This document shows, piece by piece, positions 1 through 5,724 of a DNA stretch of 13,090 nt; the stretch's first letter is position 1, and each line of letters starts with the position of its first letter. The notes beneath the pieces were generated by a model, which saw only the letters and a program-made list of their open reading frames with translations, did no database searches and was not told the DNA's origin. Source of the DNA: JABIRQ01 sp963583595. GTDB lineage: Bacteria > Pseudomonadota > Alphaproteobacteria > CADEGL01. The DNA lies in contig CAUZWC010000060.1 in NCBI GenBank assembly GCA_963583595.1, forward strand, positions 1-13,090, in the 5' to 3' direction. The translations under genes were made by a program, and so were the position numbers.

Positions 1-81
1 ACATCATCATTCGCCGGCGGCGATCCCAATGCCGCGCCGCCGCCGGATCAGGGCGGCGACGGCGCGCTTGAGAGAATATGA
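1..81 (+). CDS. Possible C-terminal end of a gene entering from the left edge
   Basis: Frame 1 on the plus strand is open from the first base to a TGA at 79-81. It encodes a short tail rich in Gly, Pro, Asp and Ala (it contains GGDPNAAPPPDQGG) and ending ALERI. The composition looks like a disordered C-terminal tail, and the gene would converge on metC with only 13 bases between the stop codons. No family can be recognised from 26 residues. GC-rich DNA often gives open frames of this length by chance, so this is a suggestion only. Confidence 0.3.
   Translation, partial: TSSFAGGDPNAAPPPDQGGDGALERI
14..46. terminator. GC-rich inverted repeat downstream of metC
   Basis: CCGGCGGCG at 14-22 is the exact reverse complement of CGCCGCCGG at 38-46, giving a 9-bp stem with a 15-base loop. 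It lies about 50 bases past the metC stop and within the possible converging gene end. There is no T-run on either side, so it is not a textbook intrinsic terminator. In DNA this GC-rich it could be chance, or the result of proline and glycine codons. Confidence 0.25.
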
Positions 82-94
82 ACCGGCGGCGTGC

Positions 95-1288
95 TTAACC
101 GGCCGCTTTCATCGCGGCGAAGGCCCGGTCGACATCGGCCTTGAGGTCGTCGAGATCCTCCAAACCCGTGTGGAAGCGGACCACACGGCCAGCCTCGGTC
201 CAGGGCACGGCAGTCCGCGACTTGCCGAGAGTGGCCGGCAGGACGAGGCTTTCGAAACCGCCCCAACTGGCTCCCAGACCGTGCAGTTCCAGCGTGTCGA
301 AAAAGGCCGCGAAGCCGGCATCGGAACACGGCTTGAAGACGGTGCCGAACAGGCCCGACGCGCCGGTAAAATCGCGCTTCCATAGCGCGTGATCGGGGTG
401 GTCTTCCAGCGCGGGATGGATGACCCGCTCGACTTCCGGCCGGTCGCGCAGCCAGCCGGCCATCTCCATGCCGGCAGCCATGTGGTGGCGCAAGCGCACG
501 GCCATGGTCCGCATGCCGCGCATGGTCAGGTAGACGTCGTCCGGCCCGGCCGTGTTGCCCAGGCGGCGAACCGTGTCGCGGATCGCGTCGCGGTCTTCGT
601 CTCCCATGGTGATGATGCCCATCATCGCGTCCGAATGGCCGACCTGATACTTGGTCGCCGCATAGACGACCACGTTCACGCCCTTGGTGATCGGCTTGAA
701 ATAGATTGGCGTCGCCCAGGTGTTGTCGATGATCGTCTTGACCCCGCGGGCGCGGGCGACCTCGGCGATCGCCGGCACGTCCTGGATTTCGAAGCTGTGG
801 GAGCCTGGCGACTCCATATAGATGACTTTGGTGTTCGGCCGGATCAGCCGCTCGATTCCGGTCCCGATACAGGGATCGTAATACTCCGTCTCGACGCCGA
901 AGCGGCGAAGCACGGATTCGCAAAAGGTTCGCGTCGGTCCGTAGGCACTGTCGCTGACCAGGATATGGCTGCCGGCTTCGACAAAGGCGAGAAGGGCGCA
1001 GCTGATCGCGGCCAGGCCAGAGGACACGCTGATCGCGTGATCGGTATGGTCGAGGGCAGCCGATAGTTCGTCCAGCGCCCGCGTCGTCGGCGTGCCGTAT
1101 CGGCCGTAGCGATAGCCGTCATAGCCTGGCTTGCGCGATTCCTCGAAGGCCGCATAGGTCGGCGAGAGAATGGTGGAGGCGTGATAAACGGGCGGGTTGA
1201 CGATGCCGTGATTGGCGAAAGGATCGCGCCCGGCGGTGGTCAGGACGGTGTTCTCGCCACGCGGGCTGGACGAAGAGTTTTTGGCCAT
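95..1288 (-). CDS. metC: Cystathionine beta-lyase (PLP-dependent, Cys/Met metabolism family)
   Basis: This cytosolic enzyme of 397 residues cleaves cystathionine to homocysteine, pyruvate and ammonia in methionine synthesis. It has the full fold-type I layout of the Cys/Met PLP family: the YGRYGTPT phosphate-binding motif from the neighbouring subunit (Y61, R63), SSGLAA at 89-94, the cofactor-ring aspartate in TIIDNTW (about D188), and the Schiff-base lysine K213 in ATKYQVGHSD. That last motif is typical of alphaproteobacterial MetC rather than MetB or MetZ. The ATG at 1288 is preceded by a GAGGGAG ribosome-binding site about 12 bases upstream. The length is normal and no lesions are seen. 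It is transcribed divergently from the aap remnants; from memory, metC also lies next to the aap operon in Rhizobium leguminosarum. A related sulfur-amino-acid lyase remains possible. Confidence 0.93.
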   Translation of the reverse strand: MAKNSSSSPRGENTVLTTAGRDPFANHGIVNPPVYHASTILSPTYAAFEESRKPGYDGYRYGRYGTPTTRALDELSAALDHTDHAISVSSGLAAISCALLAFVEAGSHILVSDSAYGPTRTFCESVLRRFGVETEYYDPCIGTGIERLIRPNTKVIYMESPGSHSFEIQDVPAIAEVARARGVKTIIDNTWATPIYFKPITKGVNVVVYAATKYQVGHSDAMMGIITMGDEDRDAIRDTVRRLGNTAGPDDVYLTMRGMRTMAVRLRHHMAAGMEMAGWLRDRPEVERVIHPALEDHPDHALWKRDFTGASGLFGTVFKPCSDAGFAAFFDTLELHGLGASWGGFESLVLPATLGKSRTAVPWTEAGRVVRFHTGLEDLDDLKADVDRAFAAMKAAG

Positions 1289-1561
1289 TTGGAATTGGGC
1301 TCCCTCGGATAAGTCAGCTCTTTTTCATACGGCTGTGCGGCCGTCCTGTCACCCGGAAGATCGCGGTAACGCCGCCAATTGACGGACTACCCACATAGGT
1401 TGCTCGGACTTGCGACCAAAATTGTCTCTAATGCGATATCGGTGTCGGATCGACGCAATCCCTCTATTACCATGCAATCAATGATGGCGAGGCTCTATGC
1501 AAGCGCTCGGCCGCGAATTGCGCATCGGGATGCTCCGCCCGCTGTCGGGTCGCAAAGATAA
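1289..1561. other. Intergenic region between metC and the aap remnant
   Basis: This 273-bp stretch has visibly lower GC than the flanking genes and no convincing ORF. It should hold the metC promoter (minus) and the old aap promoter (plus). On the metC side there is a 5-bp hairpin (ACGGC at 1329-1333 with GCCGT at 1340-1344). A four-residue reading frame (Met-Lys-Lys-Ser, 1328 down to 1314) follows it, then the metC ribosome-binding site. I could not match it to the SAM-II, SAM/SAH or SAH riboswitch consensus. On the plus strand ACCCAC-N5-TTGCT at 1389-1404 resembles a sigma-54 site but lacks the essential GG. Confidence 0.5.
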
Positions 1562-1930
1562 ATGGGAGAGAGGTATTATGAAACGGTTAGGAGTGTTGCA
1601 GGCCCTAAAGGCCAGTTCGAGGCGGCGGCGATGGGCCTCGGCTACTGGCGGACCATACGCAAGATTATCATGCCCCAGGCCATCTGTCTGGTGATCCCGC
1701 CGACCGTCAACACCTTCATCGGCATGCTCAAGGACACCTCGCTGGTCGCCATTGTCGGCCTGACCGATCTGCTGCTGGCGGCGAGCCAGGCGAACGGCGA
1801 TCCGGAATGGCGCTTCGCCTTCATCGAAGCCTATCTTTTCATCGCGTTGATCTATTTCTGCTTCTGCTTCTTCATGTCCAAGTACAGCCAGTATCTCGAA
1901 TACGAGCTGTACGGCCGGACAACGCATTAA
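1562..1930 (+). pseudogene. Truncated amino-acid ABC transporter permease (aapM C-terminal remnant)
   Basis: The plus frame ending in TAA at 1928-1930 encodes the last third of a His/Glu/Gln/opine-family inner-membrane permease. It carries the EAA loop (PKGQFEAAAMGLGYWRT), the following PQA and VNTFIGMLKDTSLV segments, and a final hydrophobic helix (FIALIYFCFCFF) before a tail typical of AapM/HisM-like proteins. A complete AapM has several more N-terminal helices and is roughly 380-400 residues long. Here recognisable permease sequence begins only at about 1601-1604. Upstream codons do not match a permease, so the 5' two thirds are missing. The stop lies 19 bases before aapP, the usual operon order. 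An ATG at 1562 opens the frame, but a product lacking most of the membrane domain could not form a channel. Confidence 0.85.
1564..1580 (+). promoter_or_regulatory. Strong ribosome-binding site and ATG, probably the old aapJ start
   Basis: GGGAGAGAGG at 1564-1573 lies four bases before ATG AAA CGG at 1578. This is a strong Shine-Dalgarno sequence, and the Met-Lys-Arg start would suit an exported solute-binding protein. The frame it opens is not the frame of the permease remnant that follows. The simplest reading is that this is the translation start of the lost aapJ gene, now joined by deletion to the interior of aapM. This is inference; the few codons left cannot prove aapJ identity. Confidence 0.4.
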
Positions 1931-1949
1931 GGACGGGGAGACGACGACC

Positions 1950-2714
1950 ATGGCCCAAACCGCCACCGATACGAATCCGACTGTCGCCGTGCAGATGGTC
2001 AATGTGCATAAGTGGTATGGCGACTTCCATGTCCTGCGCGATATCAACCTGAGTGTGGACGAGGGGGAGCGGATCGTGATCTGCGGCCCCTCGGGCTCGG
2101 GCAAATCGACCATGATTCGCTGCATCAACCGGCTCGAGGAGCATCAGAAGGGCGAGGTCGTCGTCGAAGGCATCGAACTGACCAATGACATCAAGCAGAT
2201 CGAGGCGATTCGCCGGGAGGTCGGCATGGTCTTCCAGCATTTCAATCTCTTCCCGCATTTGACCGTGCTGGAGAATCTGACCATCGCGCCGATCTGGGTG
2301 CGCAAGACCCCCAAGGCCGAGGCCGAGAAGGCCGCCATGAACTATCTCGAACGGGTCAAGATCCCCGAACAGGCGGACAAATACCCCGGCCAGCTTTCAG
2401 GCGGCCAGCAGCAGCGGGTGGCGATCGCTCGGGCGCTCTGCATGAACCCCAAGATCATGCTGTTCGACGAGCCGACCAGCGCTCTCGATCCTGAGATGAT
2501 CAAGGAAGTGTTGGACGTGATGATCGAATTGGCCGAATCGGGCATGACCATGCTCTGCGTGACCCATGAAATGGGCTTCGCGCGCACCGTGGCCGACCGC
2601 GTGGTTTTCATGGACGAGGGCAAAATTATCGAGCAGAACCAGCCGGAAGAATTCTTTAACAACCCGAAATCCGACCGGACCAAGCTGTTCCTCAGCCAGA
2701 TCCTGTCGCATTAG
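1950..2714 (+). CDS. aapP: Amino-acid ABC transporter ATP-binding protein (AapP/GlnQ type)
   Basis: This 254-residue ATPase powers import of polar amino acids through a two-permease channel at the inner membrane. All ABC elements are intact: Walker A GPSGSGKS (46-53), Q-loop Gln96 in MVFQHFN, signature LSGGQQQR (149-156), Walker B IMLFDEPTSALD (169-180) and the switch histidine H206 in CVTHEM. The length and the FNNPKSDRTKLFLSQIL tail are those of the polar amino-acid family. A GGGGAG element lies about 12 bases before the ATG. It would have been the last gene of aapJQMP, yet its membrane partners are lost here while it is undamaged. It either decays more slowly, or serves another permease encoded elsewhere. 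The specific aapP name rests on the neighbouring aapM remnant and metC; GlnQ/HisP relatives look very similar. Confidence 0.9.
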   Translation: MAQTATDTNPTVAVQMVNVHKWYGDFHVLRDINLSVDEGERIVICGPSGSGKSTMIRCINRLEEHQKGEVVVEGIELTNDIKQIEAIRREVGMVFQHFNLFPHLTVLENLTIAPIWVRKTPKAEAEKAAMNYLERVKIPEQADKYPGQLSGGQQQRVAIARALCMNPKIMLFDEPTSALDPEMIKEVLDVMIELAESGMTMLCVTHEMGFARTVADRVVFMDEGKIIEQNQPEEFFNNPKSDRTKLFLSQILSH

Positions 2715-2721
2715 GCATTGC

Positions 2722-2733
2722 GGGGGGGGGGGG
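2722..2733. repeat. Run of 12 G between converging genes
   Basis: Twelve consecutive G residues lie 8 bases after the aapP stop and just before the stop codon of the decayed ORF on the other strand. Long mononucleotide runs are prone to slippage in cells and to sequencing error. Because it lies outside both reading frames, no phase-variable switch of a protein is implied. Confidence 0.8.
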
Positions 2734-2735
2734 CC

Positions 2736-3072
2736 TTAGCCGCGCTCGTCCCAAGCCCGGTCGAAGGTCTCTGGGTCCAGAACCCTGATTGCGTCATCGA
2801 AGGAAAAGAGGGCTCGCACTTTGCTGCCGTCGGCGGCGGTCAGGAGCGTCCGGCCGACGCCGTCACTGTAAATCGCTTAGTAGTCGCCAGCGTAGCTGCG
2901 CCCGTCGCTGCAGGCGAGGGTTGCGCGACCCATTTGCGGATAGGGGGTTGTCGGGCCTAGGCCGGCCCTCGTAGTCCCGGCTGCCGGTCCAGGTCAGGTG
3001 ATCGATGGCGACATTCAGTTCGCCTCGACTGCCCAGCTTCGCGAAATCGATCAGCAATGCGCCGACGACCAT
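2736..3072 (-). pseudogene. Decayed small uncharacterised gene
   Basis: Two minus-strand frames read as one protein of about 111 residues if repaired. The first part starts at ATG 3072 (MVVGALLIDFAKLGSRGELN, then an acidic/aromatic stretch with TWTGSRDYEGR). The reading then shifts frame near 2959-2975 and continues with MGRATLACSDGRSYAGDY, an in-frame TAA at 2877-2879, and AIYSDGVGRTLLTAADGS onward to a TAA at 2736-2738. Codon choice in both parts is that of a real GC-rich gene. An AAGGAG lies 16 bases before the ATG, rather far, and the frame is open back to the AraC stop, so the original start is uncertain. I do not recognise the family; no signal peptide or membrane segment is evident. 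It follows the AraC-type regulator on the same strand and ends convergent with aapP. Confidence 0.6.
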
Positions 3073-3162
3073 CCGCCGCTCGGCGTCGCTCCTTTCGATC
3101 GACGCCGATAGGTCGTAGGAGCGATCCGGTGAGAAAGGCGTGCTGGCGCGTGCCGCCGCCGA

Positions 3163-4043
3163 TCAATTCAGGTGCGCGACAAGCTCCAACGGTGCCGGCC
3201 CTGTGGACCGCCGAAGCTTGCGGTGGCGCCCGGCCGTCATGCTGAAGGCTGCCTTGAAGCTGCGGGTCATATGGGCCTGATCGGCGAAACAGGCCATCGC
3301 GGCGATTCCGGCCAGGGGCAGGGTGTTTTCCTCGAGACCGCGGCGCGCCCGGTCCAGGCGGCGCATCAGCAGGTAACGACGAGATAGGGGCTGGTGCCGT
3401 AGACCGCGCGGAACTGCTGCGCGAGGGAATAGCGGTCGAGCCCGCCGATCGCTTCAAATTCCTCCGACCGCACGGCGCGAGCGCATTCCGCATCGAGATA
3501 GTCCCGAACCCGGGCGAGAGCAGGGGCAGCCAGCCGCGCGACACGTTCCGTGCGATCGGGTGTCGAAGGATCGCCGCGAAGCAGAGCATCCGGCCAGCGC
3601 TGTTGTCTCAGCGCCTCGGCGAACAGGGGAGCGGCCGGGGGGCCTGCATGGCAGCCCGCCAGGGTGGCAGCGAGCGCCGGGTCCCGGCCGACGGATTCGG
3701 GCACGAAGGGAAGAGTGAGGGGCTGCCCCGCGGTGGCTTCGAGAGCGGCGGCGATAAGGCTGGGCAGGAGATATAGACGATTGAATAACCGAAACCCCTC
3801 TCGTCGCCGGCGCGGCCGTGATGCAGTTCGTCCGGATGCAGGATCACGACCTCGCCGGGCATGCTTATGCGCGCCGCGCCGCGATAATCGAACCCCTGAA
3901 CGCGGTATTCGGTGACCCCTATGGCAATAGGTGTCGTGCCGATGCGGCGCGAAGGCACGGCCGCCGAAGCGGGCCCCCATGACCTCGATTTCCTCGGCCG
4001 GGCTGGCGCTTCGAATCCAATCTCCGTTCGCCGTCGCGCGCAC
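3163..4043 (-). pseudogene. AraC-family transcriptional regulator, broken by three frameshifts
   Basis: Joining three frames gives a protein of about 290 residues: an N-terminal cupin ligand-binding domain (RAFAPHRHDTY, then AIGVTEYRVQGFDYRGAA and PGEVVILHPDELHHGRAG) and a C-terminal double helix-turn-helix (GLDRYSLAQQFRAVYGTSPY, RRLDRARRGL, FADQAHMTRSFKAAF). Such proteins bind DNA and usually control an adjacent transporter, here the divergent LysE-type gene. Lesions: an extra base near 3926 (TATTGCC where TATGCC restores HDTYAIG), a one-base loss or two-base gain near 3768-3775 after the YSIVYI motif, and a shift near 3375 after GTSPY that replaces the expected RYLLMRR. The start is GTG at 4043; the stop is TGA at 3163-3165. 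The rest is well preserved, so inactivation looks recent. Three independent sequence errors are less likely than real decay. Confidence 0.85.
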
Positions 4044-4048
4044 GATCG

Positions 4049-4569
4049 TTCAAGTGGCGGAGCACGCCCTGCCTGCTGGGCGTCTCGACCAGCATGGGGG
4101 TGATGATGTTTCTCGTCGCCTATGGGCTGGGCCAGTTCGTGCTGGAAAACCCGGAAATTCTGCGCGCCCTGCAATGGTGCGGCGCGGCTTTCCTGTTCTG
4201 GTTGGCCTGGCGGATTGCTACGGCCAAGGGCGGCGGCGCGGCGGTGGAGGAGGGGCCGCCGATCGGCTTCCTGGTGGTCGCGGCCGGCTTCCAATGGATC
4301 AATCCCAAGTGCTGGACCGTGACGGCCGGGGCCGTCCGCACCTGTCTCCAGGCCGATGCGCGGGCGGGGCCTTCGCCCAGGCCCTGGGCTTTGGCCTTGC
4401 TGTTCGTGGTCGCGCGGCTTCTGCCCAGCGGTTTCCTCTGGCTGTGGCCTTCGGCGCAGGCATGAAACGGATCCTGGCGGGGGAGAGCGCCCAACGCGTG
4501 TTCTCGATCGCGATGGGGGCTTGCTGTTGGCGGCTTCGGTGGTGACGATACTGTGGTGGGGGGGCCTAG
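4049..4569 (+). pseudogene. LysE/RhtB-family amino-acid exporter, 5'-truncated and frameshifted
   Basis: Pieces of a LysE/RhtB/ThrE-family exporter run along the plus strand. FKWRSTPCLLGVSTSMGVMMF (positions 4049-4111) is followed by a hydrophobic helix, then ALQWCGAAFLFWLAWRIA and the family hallmark GFQWINPKCW (about 4289-4318). AFAQALGFGL comes next in a second frame, LLFVVARLLPSGFLW back in the first, FGAGMKRILAGESAQRVFSIAMG in another, and LLLAASVVTILWW in a further one. At least four frame changes are needed. The usual first 40-45 residues, including the first helix and the GP-rich motif, are missing. Recognisable sequence begins five bases from the AraC start codon, so the promoter region is gone too. 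The original stop was probably the TAG at 4567-4569, which overlaps the mazG stop. It would have been an inner-membrane efflux protein controlled by the AraC-type regulator. Confidence 0.82.
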
Positions 4570-5393
4570 TCCGCGGCTTCGGCCGCGCGTTCCTCGGTCT
4601 TCGCCCGGTCCCAGAAGGCGTCGAGCTCGTCCAGGCTCATCGCGTCGGGATCGCGGCCGCTTTCCCGACACAGGGCCTCGATGCGGTGGAAGCGGCGTTC
4701 GAACTTGGCATTGGTGCCGCGCAGGGCGGTTTCCGGGTCGAGGCGCAGATGGCGCGCCAGGTTGACGACGACGAAGAGGACATCGCCCATTTCGTCCTGG
4801 AGGCGGGCATTGCTGCCGCCGGTTTCCATTTCGTGGCGCAGCTCGGCGATTTCCTCCTCGATCTTGGCGAGGATGGGTGCCGCCTCGGCCCAATCGAAGC
4901 CGACCCGCGCAGCGCGTTTCTGTAGCTTTTCGGCGCGCAGGAGGGCGGGCAGGGCGAGGGGCACATTGTCGAGCACGCTGGCCGGCCCTGCGCCGGCCTT
5001 TTCCGCCCGTTCGGCGGCCTTCACATCCTCCCAGGCGACGCGCTGGGCCGCTTCGTCCTCGATCGTGTCATCTGCGAAGACATGAGGGTGCCGGCGCACC
5101 ATCTTGTCGGAGATGGCGCCCGCGACATCCTCGAAGGCGAAGAGCCCGGCTTCCTCCGCGATCCGCGTATGGAAGACGACCTGGAGCAGCAGGTCGCCCA
5201 GCTCGTCGTGCAGATCGGCCGTGTCGCCACGCTGGATCGCATCGGCAACCTCGTAGGCCTCCTCGATCGTATAGGGCGCGATTGTTTCGAATGTCTGCTC
5301 GATATCCCAGGGGCAACCGCCATTGGGATCGCGCAGCCGCGCCATGATGTTGAGTAGTCGCTGGATATTGGGAAGGTTCGGATCGTCGATCAT
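4566..5393 (-). CDS. mazG: Nucleoside triphosphate pyrophosphohydrolase MazG
   Basis: This cytosolic, Mg-dependent enzyme hydrolyses (d)NTPs to the monophosphate and pyrophosphate, cleaning the nucleotide pool. From ATG 5393 it is 275 residues with two tandem MazG domains. The N-terminal one carries LRDPNGGCPWDIEQTF (20-35) and the metal-binding EEAYE (44-48) with HDELGD (62-67); the C-terminal one carries KIEEEIAEL and DEMGD. The start gives the canonical family N-terminus (short lead, then NIQRLLNIMARLRDP). An in-frame TTG at 5435 would add 14 residues not expected in the family, so ATG 5393 is preferred. The gene lies alone behind a 331-bp gap from the MBL gene, so it probably has its own promoter in the AT-rich patch upstream. 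It converges on the decayed LysE gene and shares a CTAG with its presumed stop. No lesions are seen. Confidence 0.95.
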   Translation of the reverse strand: MIDDPNLPNIQRLLNIMARLRDPNGGCPWDIEQTFETIAPYTIEEAYEVADAIQRGDTADLHDELGDLLLQVVFHTRIAEEAGLFAFEDVAGAISDKMVRRHPHVFADDTIEDEAAQRVAWEDVKAAERAEKAGAGPASVLDNVPLALPALLRAEKLQKRAARVGFDWAEAAPILAKIEEEIAELRHEMETGGSNARLQDEMGDVLFVVVNLARHLRLDPETALRGTNAKFERRFHRIEALCRESGRDPDAMSLDELDAFWDRAKTEERAAEAAD

Positions 5394-5485
5394 GACGGGC
5401 AGACTAGCCGACTGGTCCTGCGGTGGGGAGGGCAATGATGCCCGCTAGTCCAGTCTGAGGATAAACATCGATAGGGCGCATAAGG

Positions 5486-5506
5486 TATATTATGGAAAAT
5501 AATATA
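5486..5506. promoter_or_regulatory. Perfect 8-bp AT inverted repeat upstream of mazG
   Basis: TATATTAT (5486-5493) and ATAATATA (5499-5506) are exact reverse complements around the loop GGAAA. The repeat lies about 93 bases upstream of the mazG ATG, on the side where its promoter should be. It could be an operator for a dimeric repressor, a weak RNA hairpin, or promoter sequence (the minus strand reads CATAATATACC). AT-only arms pair weakly, so a DNA-binding site is more likely than an RNA structure. No known operator is recognised. Confidence 0.4.
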
Positions 5507-5621
5507 GATGATATTTTACCAGGGCTTATGATATTCGCCTCCATTTCCTTGGCCTTCTCCCCTGGGATATCTAGGCAATGCCGTTCCAAGGCAAGACGGT
5601 CGCGAACCGCGCGCCGCGCCT

Positions 5622-5693
5622 GAGACCGTGTTCCGCAAGATCGACGGCCAATGGATGGTGCTCGCACACGGCAATTTCGCCTCGATCGAATAA
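5622..5693 (+). pseudogene. C-terminal coding relic, possibly from an NTF2/SnoaL-like protein
   Basis: The plus frame from GAG 5622 to TAA 5691-5693 reads ETVFRKIDGQWMVLAHGNFA and ends SIE. The pattern (charged residue, V/F-x-R-K, D-G-x-W, then a hydrophobic strand with AHGN) resembles the last two strands of NTF2/SnoaL-like or DUF4440-like small proteins. Upstream in the same frame there is no start, a stop sits at 5529-5531, and the sequence loses coding character into the AT-rich patch. It converges on the MBL gene with about 31 bases between stops. With only 23 residues the family guess is weak. Confidence 0.4.
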
Positions 5694-5724
5694 TGCCGCC
5701 GCGAGTTCGGGCGATCGACTGTCT

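Larger units (their letters stand above)
5436..5724. other. Gap between mazG and the MBL gene, AT-rich, no intact gene
   Basis: This 289-bp region contains an AT-rich stretch at about 5457-5530, in sharp contrast to the surrounding GC-rich genes, with an inverted repeat at 5486-5506. It also holds a short plus-strand coding relic at 5622-5693. Both flanking genes are on the minus strand, so the region should carry the mazG promoter. No complete ORF with a plausible start and ribosome-binding site is visible. Confidence 0.6.

Noticed and set aside
1389..1404. Sigma-54-like promoter (ACCCAC-N5-TTGCT) before the aap remnant
   Set aside because: The -12 TTGC is good but the obligatory GG of the -24 element is replaced by CC.
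1289..1450. SAM-type riboswitch upstream of metC
   Set aside because: Methionine genes in this group often carry SAM-II, but I could not find its conserved core on the metC strand. A covariance search would be decisive.
1379..1561. 60-codon plus-strand ORF between metC and the aap remnant
   Set aside because: No ribosome-binding site, no family resemblance, and lower coding bias than neighbours.
5404..5667. 87-codon minus-strand ORF upstream of mazG
   Set aside because: It overlaps the mazG start, runs through the AT-rich patch without coding character, and has no ribosome-binding site.
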